Positions 47,876 to 56,169 of a stretch of DNA of 64,000 nucleotides are shown piece after piece (within the stretch, counting starts at the first letter, position 1; every line of letters starts with the position of its first letter). The translations under genes were made by a program, and so were the position numbers. Below the pieces are notes generated by a model that worked only from the letters and a program-made list of their open reading frames with translations, ran no database searches and was not told where the DNA came from. The DNA is from a virus: the IMG/VR virus record IMGVR_UViG_3300046660_000367, positions 34,276 through 98,275 of that record; one strand, 5' to 3'.

Positions 47876-48922
47876 ATGGCAGACAGCGCTATCCAATCGG
47901 ACGTGCCAGCACCCGCAGCAGCAGCAACCGCAGCAACCGACACCACCGAAGTACAGAAATCGTCCCGCGAGCTGGCCATGGAGGCGCTGGAAAACCGCCA
48001 CCAGCAACAGATGGCCGAAGCGAACGGCTACGAACTGCCGGTCGAGGAAGAACCGGCGCCAGTGATCGCTGCCGCACCGGCTGACCAGCTGGCCGCGCAG
48101 CTGGCCGACCCGCCCGCCGCAGCCGCCGCCGAAGTGCCCAACACCGTGCGCGTCAAGGTCGATGGCGTCGAGACCGACGTGCCGCTCGATGAAGTGGTGC
48201 GCCAGTACCAGAAGAACAGCAGCGCCGACAAGCGCCTGACCGAAGCCACGCGCCTGTTGCGCGAAGCCCAGGAAGCGCAGGCCCAGCGCCTGCTGATCGA
48301 GCAGCAGGAAGCCCAGCTGCGCGCCCAGCAAGCCAACACCGCCACACCCGACAACGCCACGACCGACAACCAGCCGGTTGACGAGTCCGGCAAAGAATTT
48401 CTCAAGGCCCTGTTTGAGGGCGACGAGGAAAACGCGCTCACCGCGCTGCAAAAGGTCATTGGAGGACGGCAGCAGACCGCTACGGCGGCTACGCCCACCC
48501 TCGACATCGACCAGATTGCCAACGCGGTGACGCAGCAAGTGCAGCAGAAGTTCGCAGTTGAGAGTGCATTAGCGCAGAACCAGCGCGACTATCCCGAGCT
48601 GTACAGCGACCCCGATATGGAGGCCCTGGCCCTGACCAAAATCCAACGCCTGCGCGAGCAGAGCGGCAGCGACTTTTTCACTGCACTGGATGCCGTCAGC
48701 AAGGACATGGCAACCAAATTCGGCTGGGCCGCGAGTGCCGCACCGGGACGTCAGGCCGATCCTGCCACAACCACGTCCTCCGCCCGAACGGCAAAGCTGG
48801 AGCAAAAACGCTCGATCGACAACGTCGCTTCGATCAACACCAAAACCACCACCACCGAACAGCAGCCCGAAAACCCCAGCGATGTTATCGCTGCGATGAA
48901 GGCCGCGCGTGCCGGGGGATAG
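47876..48922 (+). CDS. capsid scaffold protein
   Basis: A 348-residue protein. It is acidic and rich in Ala, Gln and Glu, with long helices (REAQEAQAQRLLIEQQEAQL) and a central VRVKVDGVETDVPLDEVVRQ motif. Head-scaffold proteins of N4-like phages look like this and stand directly before the major capsid gene. It has a loose TNT-rich C-terminus that may contact the capsid. CAGGAG before the ATG at 47876. Confidence 0.75.
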   Translation: MADSAIQSDVPAPAAAATAATDTTEVQKSSRELAMEALENRHQQQMAEANGYELPVEEEPAPVIAAAPADQLAAQLADPPAAAAAEVPNTVRVKVDGVETDVPLDEVVRQYQKNSSADKRLTEATRLLREAQEAQAQRLLIEQQEAQLRAQQANTATPDNATTDNQPVDESGKEFLKALFEGDEENALTALQKVIGGRQQTATAATPTLDIDQIANAVTQQVQQKFAVESALAQNQRDYPELYSDPDMEALALTKIQRLREQSGSDFFTALDAVSKDMATKFGWAASAAPGRQADPATTTSSARTAKLEQKRSIDNVASINTKTTTTEQQPENPSDVIAAMKAARAGG

Positions 48923-48957
48923 GTGGATTCCATCTTTCTCTTTTAGGAGTACATATC

Positions 48958-50401
48958 ATGGCAGGTCAAGTCTGGCTCACCAACAGCCTGGGTAAATAAC
49001 ACTGCCCCGTCACCGAGTAATCGGCGACTGATAATTGCGTGAATTGCAGGGAACTCTGACCGCGTTAGGGCGCAGACAATCTGCAGCCAAGCCGGCACAA
49101 GCCGGAAGGTTCAACGACTATCCCGTAGGTGGGAGTAGGGGCAAGCGCCCCAAAGTGCGCAACGTCCCAAGGGACGATGAAATAGTCTGATCTTGTCAGA
49201 AATGGCAAGCAGCCGGAGTGGGAACCGGCGAGCAGCGAGTAGCGACCTCTGCTGAACAAAATGGGTTATATGTGGTCACCCAACCTCTCGAAAGTTTTGC
49301 GTATGGCCGTCCAGCCACTCACAAAATTCCGCCAATTTGCTGATATCAAGGACGCAGCTGTCCAGGGTAAAGGCATGGGCGACGCATTCCATTAACGACC
49401 TGGTGGAATTAAAACCGACTCTGATTGACTTCAACCCCCGGCAGCGGGAAAGAAGGGGCAAGCAAGCCGCAAGGCTGTGCAGCCTGAGAGACTAAGCGAG
49501 TTGGCCCCGGCAACGGGGATGCGATAGTCCGACCACGGCATATAACATCATGAACGCCGTGAGGTGGCAGAAATGACCACCCGCCTGTCAATGCAGCGAC
49601 AGGTTATCAAGTAACAGTGTGTGGAACGTTTACAGCGATGTAGCGACCCAAGGCACGACGCTCACGGAAGGCACCGCGATGCCAACCACGAACTTCGTGA
49701 TTACCCAGGGCACCATGACCATCACCGAGGCGGGCAATTCTGTGCCTTACTCCTCGAAATTGGACGACCTCTCGGAACAGCCGGTCAAGGAGATCATCAG
49801 CAAGGTCCTGAAGAACGACGCCAAAAAAGCGTTCGACATCATGGCCGAGGCGCAGTTCAAGCTCACGCCGCTGCGTGTCGTGCCAACCGGCGGCACCTCC
49901 ACCAGCGCCGTGACGCTGACCACCAACGGCACTGCGACGGCGACGAACAATGTGGCAATGGGCAAAAACCATGTGAAGGCCATCGTGGACGTGATGAAGG
50001 AACGCAATATCCCTCCATACGTGCAGGATGACTACATCAGCCTGGCCCACCCAACCACGTTCCGCCAGTTGAAGAACGACCTGGAAGCGGTCCACCAGTA
50101 CGTGGACGCCGGTTTCCAGATGATCCTCAACGGCGAGATCGGCCGCTACGAGTCGGTGCGCTTTGTCGAGCAAACCAACATCGCCAAGGCCGCGTTTGTA
50201 AACGGCCTGTCGAACTGGGCCTACTTCTTCGGCAACGACACCGTGGCCGAGGGCATTGTGATTCCCGAGGAGATGCGCGGGATGATCCCTGGCGACTACG
50301 GTCGCCAGCGCGGTGTGGCCTGGTACTACATGGGAGGTTTCGGCCTGGTTCAGACCGCCGCTGCGCAATCGCGCATCATCCGCTGGGATTCGGCCGCGTA
50401 A
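48958..50401 (+). CDS. major capsid protein (N4-gp56-like) split by two group I introns
   Basis: Three exons: 48958-48993 (MAGQVWLTNSLG), 49264-49392 (GYMWSPNLSKVLRMAVQPLT ... GMGDAFH) and 49622-50401 (WNVYSDVATQGTTL ... RIIRWDSAA). Joined they make 314 residues in one frame with the sequence of an N4-gp56 family capsid protein: LGGYMWSPNLSKVL and DAFHWNVYSDVATQ cross the two junctions and match the family I recall. AGGAG lies before the ATG. Without splicing translation ends after 13 residues. The third exon alone has a GTG at 49619 but would lack the N-terminal arm. Confidence 0.9.
48994..49263 (+). ncRNA. group I intron 1 of the major capsid gene
   Basis: 270 bases, no ORF. P1: exon GGGU (48990-48993) with intron GCCC (49004-49007), giving U.G at the splice site. 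P3 TTGCG/CGCAA (49035-49039 with 49158-49162), P4 TGCAG/CTGCA (49045-49049 with 49081-49085), P5 TCTG/CAGA (49055-49058 with 49073-49076), P6 CCGGC-ACAA-GCCGG, P7 GACTA/TAGTC (49116-49120 with 49183-49187), P8 CGTCCC/GGGACG (49163-49176). Stems between P7 and P3' (P7.1/P7.2) suggest subgroup IA. Ends in G (49263). The intron begins AAATAA, so a stop follows at once. Confidence 0.9.
49393..49621 (+). ncRNA. group I intron 2 of the major capsid gene
   Basis: 229 bases, no ORF. P1: exon AUUCCAU (49386-49392) pairs with GUGGAAU (49403-49409), seven base pairs with U.G at the splice site. P6 GGCU-GUGC-AGCC, P7 GACTA/TAGTC (49490-49494 with 49525-49529), P8 CCCCG/CGGGG, P9 CACGGC/GCCGTG (49534-49539 with 49556-49561), P9.1 GTGG/CCAC, P9.2 CCTGTC/GACAGG. 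Last base G (49621). It differs in sequence from intron 1 and has shorter P7-P3' distance, so it is a separate acquisition. A TAA stop follows the splice site directly. Confidence 0.9.
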
Positions 50402-50427
50402 TTTCGTGTAGCAGCAGCACCTGAAAG

Positions 50428-50454
50428 GCCCGCTTTCGAGCGGGTCTTTTTTTT
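50428..50454 (+). terminator. terminator of the capsid gene
   Basis: GCCCGC-TTTCGA-GCGGGT followed by CT8. It lies 27 bases after the capsid stop and faces a minus-strand gene. Confidence 0.85.
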
Positions 50455-50459
50455 CACCC

Positions 50460-50816
50460 CTATTCCGACGCCTGCGCCTGTTCCAAGCGCAGTTCGTCAA
50501 TCGCATATTGCGGCACCTTGTAGCCCAATGCGCGCAGCATGTCCAGCCGGTCGGCACACTCGCCCGGCGTGTCATCGTGAAACGATTCACCCGCGTGCGG
50601 CAGCGTGATATTTGCGCGCTCGCAGGTCTCAAGAAACGCCATCTGCGCGCGGTGCGCGGCCATGAATTCCTGGAAGTTGCCCGAGTTCGGCTCCGGCGTT
50701 GCCGGGACCGCGCCTACCGGCCGGTTGCCGGCCACATGCGTGGTCCAGCCGCCGCCGCCGTCGTACACGTACACATCGCATTGAAAGTCGTCGCTGCTCC
50801 AGCGGCAGTAGGACAT
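50460..50816 (-). CDS. conserved phage accessory protein
   Basis: A 118-residue protein starting MSYCRWSSDDFQCDVYVYDG, then GGWTTHVAGNRPVG; this start recurs in many phages as a small protein of unknown role. The C-terminal half is helical and has FHDDTPGECADRLDMLRALG. It stands alone on the minus strand between capsid and tail genes, so it is a moron-type insertion. AGGAG before the ATG. Confidence 0.7.
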   Translation of the reverse strand: MSYCRWSSDDFQCDVYVYDGGGGWTTHVAGNRPVGAVPATPEPNSGNFQEFMAAHRAQMAFLETCERANITLPHAGESFHDDTPGECADRLDMLRALGYKVPQYAIDELRLEQAQASE

Positions 50817-50872
50817 ACAGCTCTCCTGTGGTTGGGGGAGCCGCGATTCTAACCCACAGCAAGGAGGTCGCC

Positions 50873-51121
50873 ATGACCATCGAGAACGCCGAACTGAACA
50901 CCAGCGCCGCACTGCCCGACTCCGACACCAGCTACACCGGCGGTTCCGGCGACGGCAACGATCCGTCACTGACGGCCCTGAAAGCGGGCTACGCCAAGGT
51001 GGCCGACCCCGAGAAGGTGCCGCACTACCTGCCGCAGAATACCGACGACGGCGAGAACTACGTCGGCAACCCGCTCGAACGTGGCGGCTTCCTGAACCGT
51101 CCCGAGGGCTGGGAGCGTTAA
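50873..51121 (+). CDS. small virion-region protein
   Basis: An 82-residue protein (LKAGYAKVADPEKVPHYLPQ, GNPLERGGFLNRPEGWER). Rich in Asp, Gly and Pro, likely loose. Ribosome site AAGGAGG. May be a head-decoration or head-completion factor; role unknown. Confidence 0.6.
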   Translation: MTIENAELNTSAALPDSDTSYTGGSGDGNDPSLTALKAGYAKVADPEKVPHYLPQNTDDGENYVGNPLERGGFLNRPEGWER

Positions 51122-51168
51122 GCCCCGCCACTTGCCACCGCAGACCACCACCCACCAAGGAGATTGAC

Positions 51169-51438
51169 ATGTCCGACTCGAACTACAAACCCGACGGCAC
51201 CGGCGTCGTCATGGGCGATCGCAAGCCGATGCCCGACAAAGGTACGTCCACCGGCATGACCGGCTACGACACCCACAACGAAATGAGCCTGGACCAGGAC
51301 GCCACCAACACCATCGGCAAGATCACCGGCGCGACCAAGAGCGACCCGATGGACGAGTGCTACGCCGACGATCCGACCTTCGGCCCGGCCAAGGGCGATG
51401 CCGAGGAAGACGCGGCCGACGACAAGGCAGCCTACTGA
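51169..51438 (+). CDS. small virion-region protein
   Basis: An 89-residue acidic protein (SDSNYKPDGTGVVMGDRKPM, DPMDECYADDPTFGPAKGDA) with an EEDAADDKAAY tail. AAGGAG before the ATG. Similar in composition to its neighbour. Unknown role. Confidence 0.6.
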   Translation: MSDSNYKPDGTGVVMGDRKPMPDKGTSTGMTGYDTHNEMSLDQDATNTIGKITGATKSDPMDECYADDPTFGPAKGDAEEDAADDKAAY

Positions 51439-51683
51439 TGGCCGGCCCGACCTTCGACCGCAAGCGCCCGTTCGGCACCATTTCGGGCGACGAGTTCGGC
51501 CGCACGTACGAACAGGACCACCAGTTCTTCCTGGCCGACGGCAGCCTGTGGATTGCGCCGGAACCCGCGCCGGTGCCGGAAGTGCTGCCAGCCGAGGCAA
51601 CAAAGCCCGCGCCGAAAAAGGCCAAGGCCGCCGAACCGCTGGCACAGGACGCCCAGCTCGACGCACAGCTGGGTGCCGCGTGA
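51438..51683 (+). CDS. small virion-region protein
   Basis: An 81-residue protein (MAGPTFDRKRPFGTISGDEF, GRTYEQDHQFFLADGSLWIA) with a Pro/Ala/Lys tail. The ATG overlaps the previous TGA. The N-terminal part may bind the capsid surface. Unknown. Confidence 0.6.
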   Translation: MAGPTFDRKRPFGTISGDEFGRTYEQDHQFFLADGSLWIAPEPAPVPEVLPAEATKPAPKKAKAAEPLAQDAQLDAQLGAA

Positions 51684-53314
51684 TCTGGCGCGTTGACGAC
51701 CCGCAGGGCGATGAAGCCAGCAAAGTGAAATTCGAGATCGTGCAATACACGCGCGGTCTCGGCCTGGACATCGGCTGCGGCCCGCATAAGGCATTCCCGC
51801 ATTTCATCGGTGTCGATAGCAAGAAGGACACCGAGTTGTTCGGTATCGACATGGCGCCGGACAACGTGGTCGAGGACGCGGCGCAGCTGCCGCAGGTCCC
51901 GACCGGCAAACTCGATTTCGTCTTTTCCTCGCATTTGCTGGAACACATCGAGGACTACCAGGGCGCGCTGCGCGAGTGGTGGCGCACCATCAAGGTGGGC
52001 GGGCACATGGTCCTGTACCTGCCGCACCGCGACCTGTACCCGAACGTCGGCCAGCCCGGCGCGAACCCGGACCACAAGCATGACTTCGCGCCGCAGGACA
52101 TCATCGACGCCATGACGGAGATCACGCGCGAGGTCGGCAACGCCTGCGATGTGCTGGTCAACGAGACACGCGGCGAGCGCATGGAATACTCGTTCCTGCT
52201 GGTGCTGCGCAAGATCGAGCGCGACGAGAACGATACCAGCTTGCACAGCTACCTGACGCCGCGCCCCACCAAGACAGCGTGTATCTCCCGCTTCGGCGGC
52301 TTCGGCGACATGATCATGGCTTCCGCCCTGCTGCCGGAACTGAAAGCGCAGGGCTACCACATCACCTTCAACACCACCCCCAGCGGGCAGGATATCCTGG
52401 CCCACGACCCGCACATCGACGACTGGCTGATCGTGGACCCGGACCAGGTGCCGAACCACCAGCTGCCGCTGTTTTGGCAAGCCATCGCGCGCCGCTACAG
52501 CAAGTTCATCCAGCTGTCCGAGTCCATCGAAGGCACCTTCCTGGCCATGCCGGGCCGCGCCAACCACGCCTGGCCGCATGCGGTGCGCCACATGGAGCTG
52601 AACCGCAACTACCTGGAATGGTGCGCCGAGCTGGCCGAACTGCCGTACCGCTCCGACGCCAAGTTCTACCCCAGCCTGTACGAGCAGGGCATCGCGGCCG
52701 GCTACCTGACCGGCATCCGCCTGTCGCGTGCACCCAAGGACCTGATGATCGGCGTGCCGACCCCGGACTGCTTTTTCATCGTGTGGGCGCTGGCCGGGTC
52801 ATCGATGCACAAGTTCTACCCGCACATGGACGCGGTGATCGCCAAGGTGCTGCTCGAACTTCCCGAGGCCGTCATCATCTTCACCGGCGACATGGCCTGC
52901 CAGATTCTGGAAGCGGGCTGGGAACTGGAGCCGCGCGTGTACCGCGAGTCGGGCAAGCAGAGCATACGTGAAACCCTTACCCTGGCCACCATGGCCGATT
53001 GCGTGGTGGGGCCGGAAACCGGCGTGCTGAATGCGGTCGCCTTCGAGGACAAGGTGGCCAAAGTGGCGCTGCTGTCGCATTCGTCCATCGAGAACCTGAC
53101 CAAGCACTGGCTCAATACCGCAAGCCTGGCGGCGCCGTTCAACCCGGACAACACGGTCTGCAACGACCAGGCCTGCCACCGCCTGCACTACGGCAGCGCC
53201 TTTTGTGTCGAGGACCTTGATACCGGCGCCTCGTCCTGCCAGAGCCACATCGCGCCGTCGCGCGTGTTCGACGCCATCAAGGCCGCCTACGCGGCGTGGA
53301 AGGAGCCGAAATGA
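51680..53314 (+). CDS. fusion of a SAM methyltransferase and a GT9-like glycosyltransferase
   Basis: A 544-residue protein with a GTG start overlapping the preceding TGA. Residues 20-170 are a class I methyltransferase: RGLGLDIGCGPHKAF (SAM-binding), FVFSSHLLEHIEDYQGALRE, WWRTIKVGGHMVLYLPH. Residues 195-540 resemble heptosyltransferase-type GT9 folds: ISRFGGFGDMIMASALLPEL, then IFTGDMACQILEAG and MADCVVGPETGVLNAVAF. A phage virion operon carrying such a fusion could decorate capsid or tail, or host glycans. Confidence 0.75.
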   Translation: MIWRVDDPQGDEASKVKFEIVQYTRGLGLDIGCGPHKAFPHFIGVDSKKDTELFGIDMAPDNVVEDAAQLPQVPTGKLDFVFSSHLLEHIEDYQGALREWWRTIKVGGHMVLYLPHRDLYPNVGQPGANPDHKHDFAPQDIIDAMTEITREVGNACDVLVNETRGERMEYSFLLVLRKIERDENDTSLHSYLTPRPTKTACISRFGGFGDMIMASALLPELKAQGYHITFNTTPSGQDILAHDPHIDDWLIVDPDQVPNHQLPLFWQAIARRYSKFIQLSESIEGTFLAMPGRANHAWPHAVRHMELNRNYLEWCAELAELPYRSDAKFYPSLYEQGIAAGYLTGIRLSRAPKDLMIGVPTPDCFFIVWALAGSSMHKFYPHMDAVIAKVLLELPEAVIIFTGDMACQILEAGWELEPRVYRESGKQSIRETLTLATMADCVVGPETGVLNAVAFEDKVAKVALLSHSSIENLTKHWLNTASLAAPFNPDNTVCNDQACHRLHYGSAFCVEDLDTGASSCQSHIAPSRVFDAIKAAYAAWKEPK

Positions 53315-53769
53315 CCGTAATCGTATGGGATGGAACCACGCTGGCGGCTGACCGCGAAGCCGGCGACAACTGGATCAAGTGCAACAGCGTGACCAAGATC
53401 GCGCGCATTGCCGGCCACCTGGTCGGCTGTGCCGGCCCGGCCTCTGCCGCGCGTGAAATGCAGGCATGGTTCGCCGGCGGCGCCGATCCGGCCACCTTCC
53501 ACGAGTCGCTACGCAAGCTCGACAGCCTGACCATGCTGGCCATCGCACCGGACGGCACTATCACGGTGTACCAGAACACGCCGTATCCGGTCATCTATGT
53601 CCCCGGCCAGATCGGCAACCGCTACGCCATCGGCAGCGGCAAGGAGGCGGCCATGGCCGTCATGCTGGCCGGGCATGACGCCCGCCGCGCCGTTGAAATC
53701 ACCTCGCTGGTGTGCGCCGGCTGCGGCAACGGCGTCGATACCCTGGAGCTGACCGATGACACTCTCTGA
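53311..53769 (+). CDS. Ntn-hydrolase (HslV/proteasome-like) protein
   Basis: A 152-residue protein. The start MTVIVWDGTTLAADREAG mirrors HslV: a Thr right after Met as the nucleophile and AADRE in the place of the catalytic Asp. AIGSGKEAAMAVMLAGHDAR, AVEITSLVCAGCGNGVDTLE are family hallmarks of phage-encoded members. It may be a maturation protease or structural. Met removal would be needed to free the threonine. Confidence 0.75.
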   Translation: MTVIVWDGTTLAADREAGDNWIKCNSVTKIARIAGHLVGCAGPASAAREMQAWFAGGADPATFHESLRKLDSLTMLAIAPDGTITVYQNTPYPVIYVPGQIGNRYAIGSGKEAAMAVMLAGHDARRAVEITSLVCAGCGNGVDTLELTDDTL

Positions 53770-54415
53770 CCTGATCACGTTGTTCCGTAACGAGGTGGAC
53801 GACAGCACGGCGCCGCACCTGTGGAGCGACGAGGAAGCCATCGACTTCGCCAACGATGCCGAGGCCGAGGCGTGCCGCCGCGCGCGTCTGTTTGTCGATT
53901 CCAGCACCGCGGAAATCTGCGTCGTGGAGGTGCTGGCGACCGACAGCGGCCTGGTCACGCTCGACCCGCGCATCCTGTTCGTGCGCCGCGCCCGCATCGA
54001 GGGTTCACGCCCGCTGGCGCGCATGAACATGCAGGACATGGAATCGGACAACCCGTACTGGCAAAACGCCCCTGCAGCCTCGCCGCGCATGTTCATCACC
54101 GACTACCAGACCGGCAAGCTGCTGCTGTGGCCCATCCCGGACCAGGACGACGTGCTGCTGTTGACGGTGGTGCGCATGCCGCTGGCGGAAATGCACGACA
54201 CCGAGGACAGCCCCGAGATCGCACCGCGCTTTCACCGTTCGCTGCGCTACTGGATGATGTTCCGCGCCTACAGCAAGCAGGACAGCCAGGCCAACGACCC
54301 GAAAAAGGCCGCCGATGCGTTGGCCCTGTTCGAGCAGGAGTTTGGCAAGAAGTCGTCGGCGCTGGACGAGACCTGGATCGAGCGCGAGCAGAGCTATATG
54401 GACGGGACCTTTTAG
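53756..54415 (+). CDS. head-tail adaptor-like protein
   Basis: A 219-residue protein with LWSDEEAIDFANDAEAEACR, ILFVRRARIEGSRPLARMNM and a C-terminal DALALFEQEFGKKSSALDET. Proteins of this kind, placed after capsid genes and before nozzle genes, act as gp6-type head-to-tail adaptors. Overlaps the previous stop by 14 bases. Confidence 0.7.
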   Translation: MTLSDLITLFRNEVDDSTAPHLWSDEEAIDFANDAEAEACRRARLFVDSSTAEICVVEVLATDSGLVTLDPRILFVRRARIEGSRPLARMNMQDMESDNPYWQNAPAASPRMFITDYQTGKLLLWPIPDQDDVLLLTVVRMPLAEMHDTEDSPEIAPRFHRSLRYWMMFRAYSKQDSQANDPKKAADALALFEQEFGKKSSALDETWIEREQSYMDGTF

Positions 54416-54642
54416 TTGCTGTAGACCCGGCTGCTTTCGGCGGGGTAGCTTGCCGAGCGCAACTTGTCGGCCAGCGTTTCCAGTGCCTTCGCCAAGTCCT
54501 CACGGTGTTGGAAATGGATAGGAAGGACGATGCCAACCGAGGCATCGTCGGCGTTTTCGACCACCAGCAAGATGGTGGCCAACGCGCCAAGGTCCATATG
54601 GACCTTGCGTGCCAATGCCATCACTTCCATATTTTCGGCCAT
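54412..54642 (-). CDS. small minus-strand accessory protein
   Basis: A 76-residue protein with AGGAGG before its ATG at 54642. It contains an LGALATILLVVENADD segment and a helical REDLAKALETLADKLRSA end. It converges with the adaptor gene, overlapping it by four bases. A moron-type insertion in the late block. Role unknown. Confidence 0.65.
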   Translation of the reverse strand: MAENMEVMALARKVHMDLGALATILLVVENADDASVGIVLPIHFQHREDLAKALETLADKLRSASYPAESSRVYSN

Positions 54643-54684
54643 TGGCCCTCCTGAAAGATTTACAAAGGGAAAGGATTCTACATC

Positions 54685-54795
54685 ATGCACGCCCGCCTCC
54701 GTAAAAACAGCAACTGCGGCTGCACCCTGGCCGAACTGATGTTCCTGGTCGCCCTGCACCTGTACTGGAAAGCCCACTATGCAAATCGAGTCTGA
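54685..54795 (+). CDS. very small hypothetical protein
   Basis: A 36-residue basic peptide (MHARLRKNSNCGCTLAELMF, then LVALHLYWKAHYANRV) with a hydrophobic helix in its middle. AAGGA lies before the ATG. It overlaps the next frame by 17 bases. Weak evidence; position suggests a peptide expressed with the nozzle gene. Confidence 0.4.
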   Translation: MHARLRKNSNCGCTLAELMFLVALHLYWKAHYANRV

Positions 54796-54907
54796 AAAAT
54801 TCTGGAAGGTGGCTGACGCCATCACCACCACCTGCCCCTTGTGCGGCTTCCTGCGCGGCCTGTCGCTGGGTATGTGCCTGGGCGCGCTGCTGATGCTGCT
54901 CGACTGA
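54779..54907 (+). CDS. very small membrane protein
   Basis: A 42-residue protein with CPLCGFLRG and a hydrophobic tail LGMCLGALLMLLD, likely a membrane anchor. It ends two bases before the next ATG. A small membrane peptide beside a tail gene could be a lysis helper, but nothing proves this. Confidence 0.45.
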   Translation: MQIESEKFWKVADAITTTCPLCGFLRGLSLGMCLGALLMLLD

Positions 54908-54909
54908 TC

Positions 54910-56100
54910 ATGGCCGATCCGAGCTACGGTAAGTTCGCCGGACTGCGCAACACCGTCCCGGCCGAACGCATGAAGCCGGAAGACCTGCTGGTGGCGCGCA
55001 ACGTCGATCTCGACAACGGCCAGCGCCTGTCGCGCCGCAGCGGGCAAACCTTGCTGGTGGCGGGGTCCGTCCATTCGCTGTGGGCGGAAGACGCCACTTG
55101 CCTGTATGTGCGCGATGGCAGCATGTTCCAGCTCACGCCGCAACTGGCCAGCATCGAAGTGGCCGCCGGCTTGTCGGATGCGCCCATGGCCTACGTGCGC
55201 GTGGGCGAGCGCGTGTATCACGCCAACGGCGCCACCAGCGCGGTCTTGACGGACGGCGCCGTGCGCGGCTGGGGCATCCCCATCGACCAGATCGCCGTCA
55301 ACGCCACCCTGATCCCGACCGGCACGCTGCCGGCCGGCGTGTACCAGTTCGCCATGACCTGGTTGCGCGATGACGGCCAGGAGTCCGGCACCGGCCTGGC
55401 GACCCGCATCGATCTGCCGGCGCAGGGTGGCCTGCGCTTCAGCTGGGCCGTGCCGGACGATCTGAGTATTGTCGGCGCCATCCTGTATCTGACCGACGCC
55501 GACAGCAAAACCCTGCTGCAGGCGCTGCAAGTCGATATCGAAGCGGGACAGGCCGACTACCTGGGCGGACCGCGCTCGCTGCCGCTGGCTACCCAATGGT
55601 ACGACGTGCCGCCCGCCGGCCAGTGCCTGGCCCACTACAAGGGCCGCATCTACATCGCCGCCGGGGCGCACCTGTACGCCACCACGCCACTCGGCTATGA
55701 ATACTGCGATGTGCGCGATTTCCGCAGCTTCGACGGCAGCACCATCACCGTGCTGGGCGCGGTGGACGGCGGCCTGTTCATCGGCACCGAACGCGGCCTG
55801 TACTTCCTGGGCGGCGCCAACTTCGCCGAGAACACCCTGCAAATCCTGCTCAATAGCGCCTGCGTGGCTGGCTCACTGGCCAGCGGCGACGGCATGGCCG
55901 TCACCGGCCGCACCGAACTGTCCGGCCGCCGCGTGCTGCTGCTGACCACCGTCGATGGCGTGGTGCTGGGCCTGCCGGACGGCAGCATCCAGAACCTGAC
56001 CCTGGAGCGCTACCAGTTCACGCCCGGCGCGCGCGGCGCGGCTGTGCTGCGCCTCGATCCCACGCTGAGCCAGTACCTCATCACCACCGACCTGTCTTAA
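54910..56100 (+). CDS. tail nozzle-like beta-propeller protein
   Basis: A 396-residue protein. It starts like T7 gp12/P22 gp10-type nozzle proteins (VARNVDLDNGQRLSRRSGQT) and is beta-rich with repeated sheets (RVGERVYHANGATSAVLTDG, GQCLAHYKGRIYIAAGAHLY, DGGLFIGTERGLYFLGGANF). Such proteins form the lower tail tube of short-tailed phages. This, with no tape-measure gene seen, suggests a podovirus-like tail. Confidence 0.65.
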   Translation: MADPSYGKFAGLRNTVPAERMKPEDLLVARNVDLDNGQRLSRRSGQTLLVAGSVHSLWAEDATCLYVRDGSMFQLTPQLASIEVAAGLSDAPMAYVRVGERVYHANGATSAVLTDGAVRGWGIPIDQIAVNATLIPTGTLPAGVYQFAMTWLRDDGQESGTGLATRIDLPAQGGLRFSWAVPDDLSIVGAILYLTDADSKTLLQALQVDIEAGQADYLGGPRSLPLATQWYDVPPAGQCLAHYKGRIYIAAGAHLYATTPLGYEYCDVRDFRSFDGSTITVLGAVDGGLFIGTERGLYFLGGANFAENTLQILLNSACVAGSLASGDGMAVTGRTELSGRRVLLLTTVDGVVLGLPDGSIQNLTLERYQFTPGARGAAVLRLDPTLSQYLITTDLS

Positions 56101-56141
56101 AACTTGCCAGGCGCTGCCCGCCTGCGCCAACCCATCCCACC

Positions 56142-56169
56142 AACTCCGCTATTCGCGGAGTTTTTTTTT
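56142..56169 (+). terminator. terminator after the nozzle gene
   Basis: AACTCCGC-TATTC-GCGGAGTT (56142-56162) followed by T9 in total. It separates the nozzle gene from the 56202 gene. Confidence 0.85.

Noticed and set aside
48958-50401. Frameshifted or decayed capsid gene (pseudogene)
   Set aside because: Both breaks have splice-site U/G rules, P1 pairing and complete core helices, and joining the exons keeps the frame exactly.
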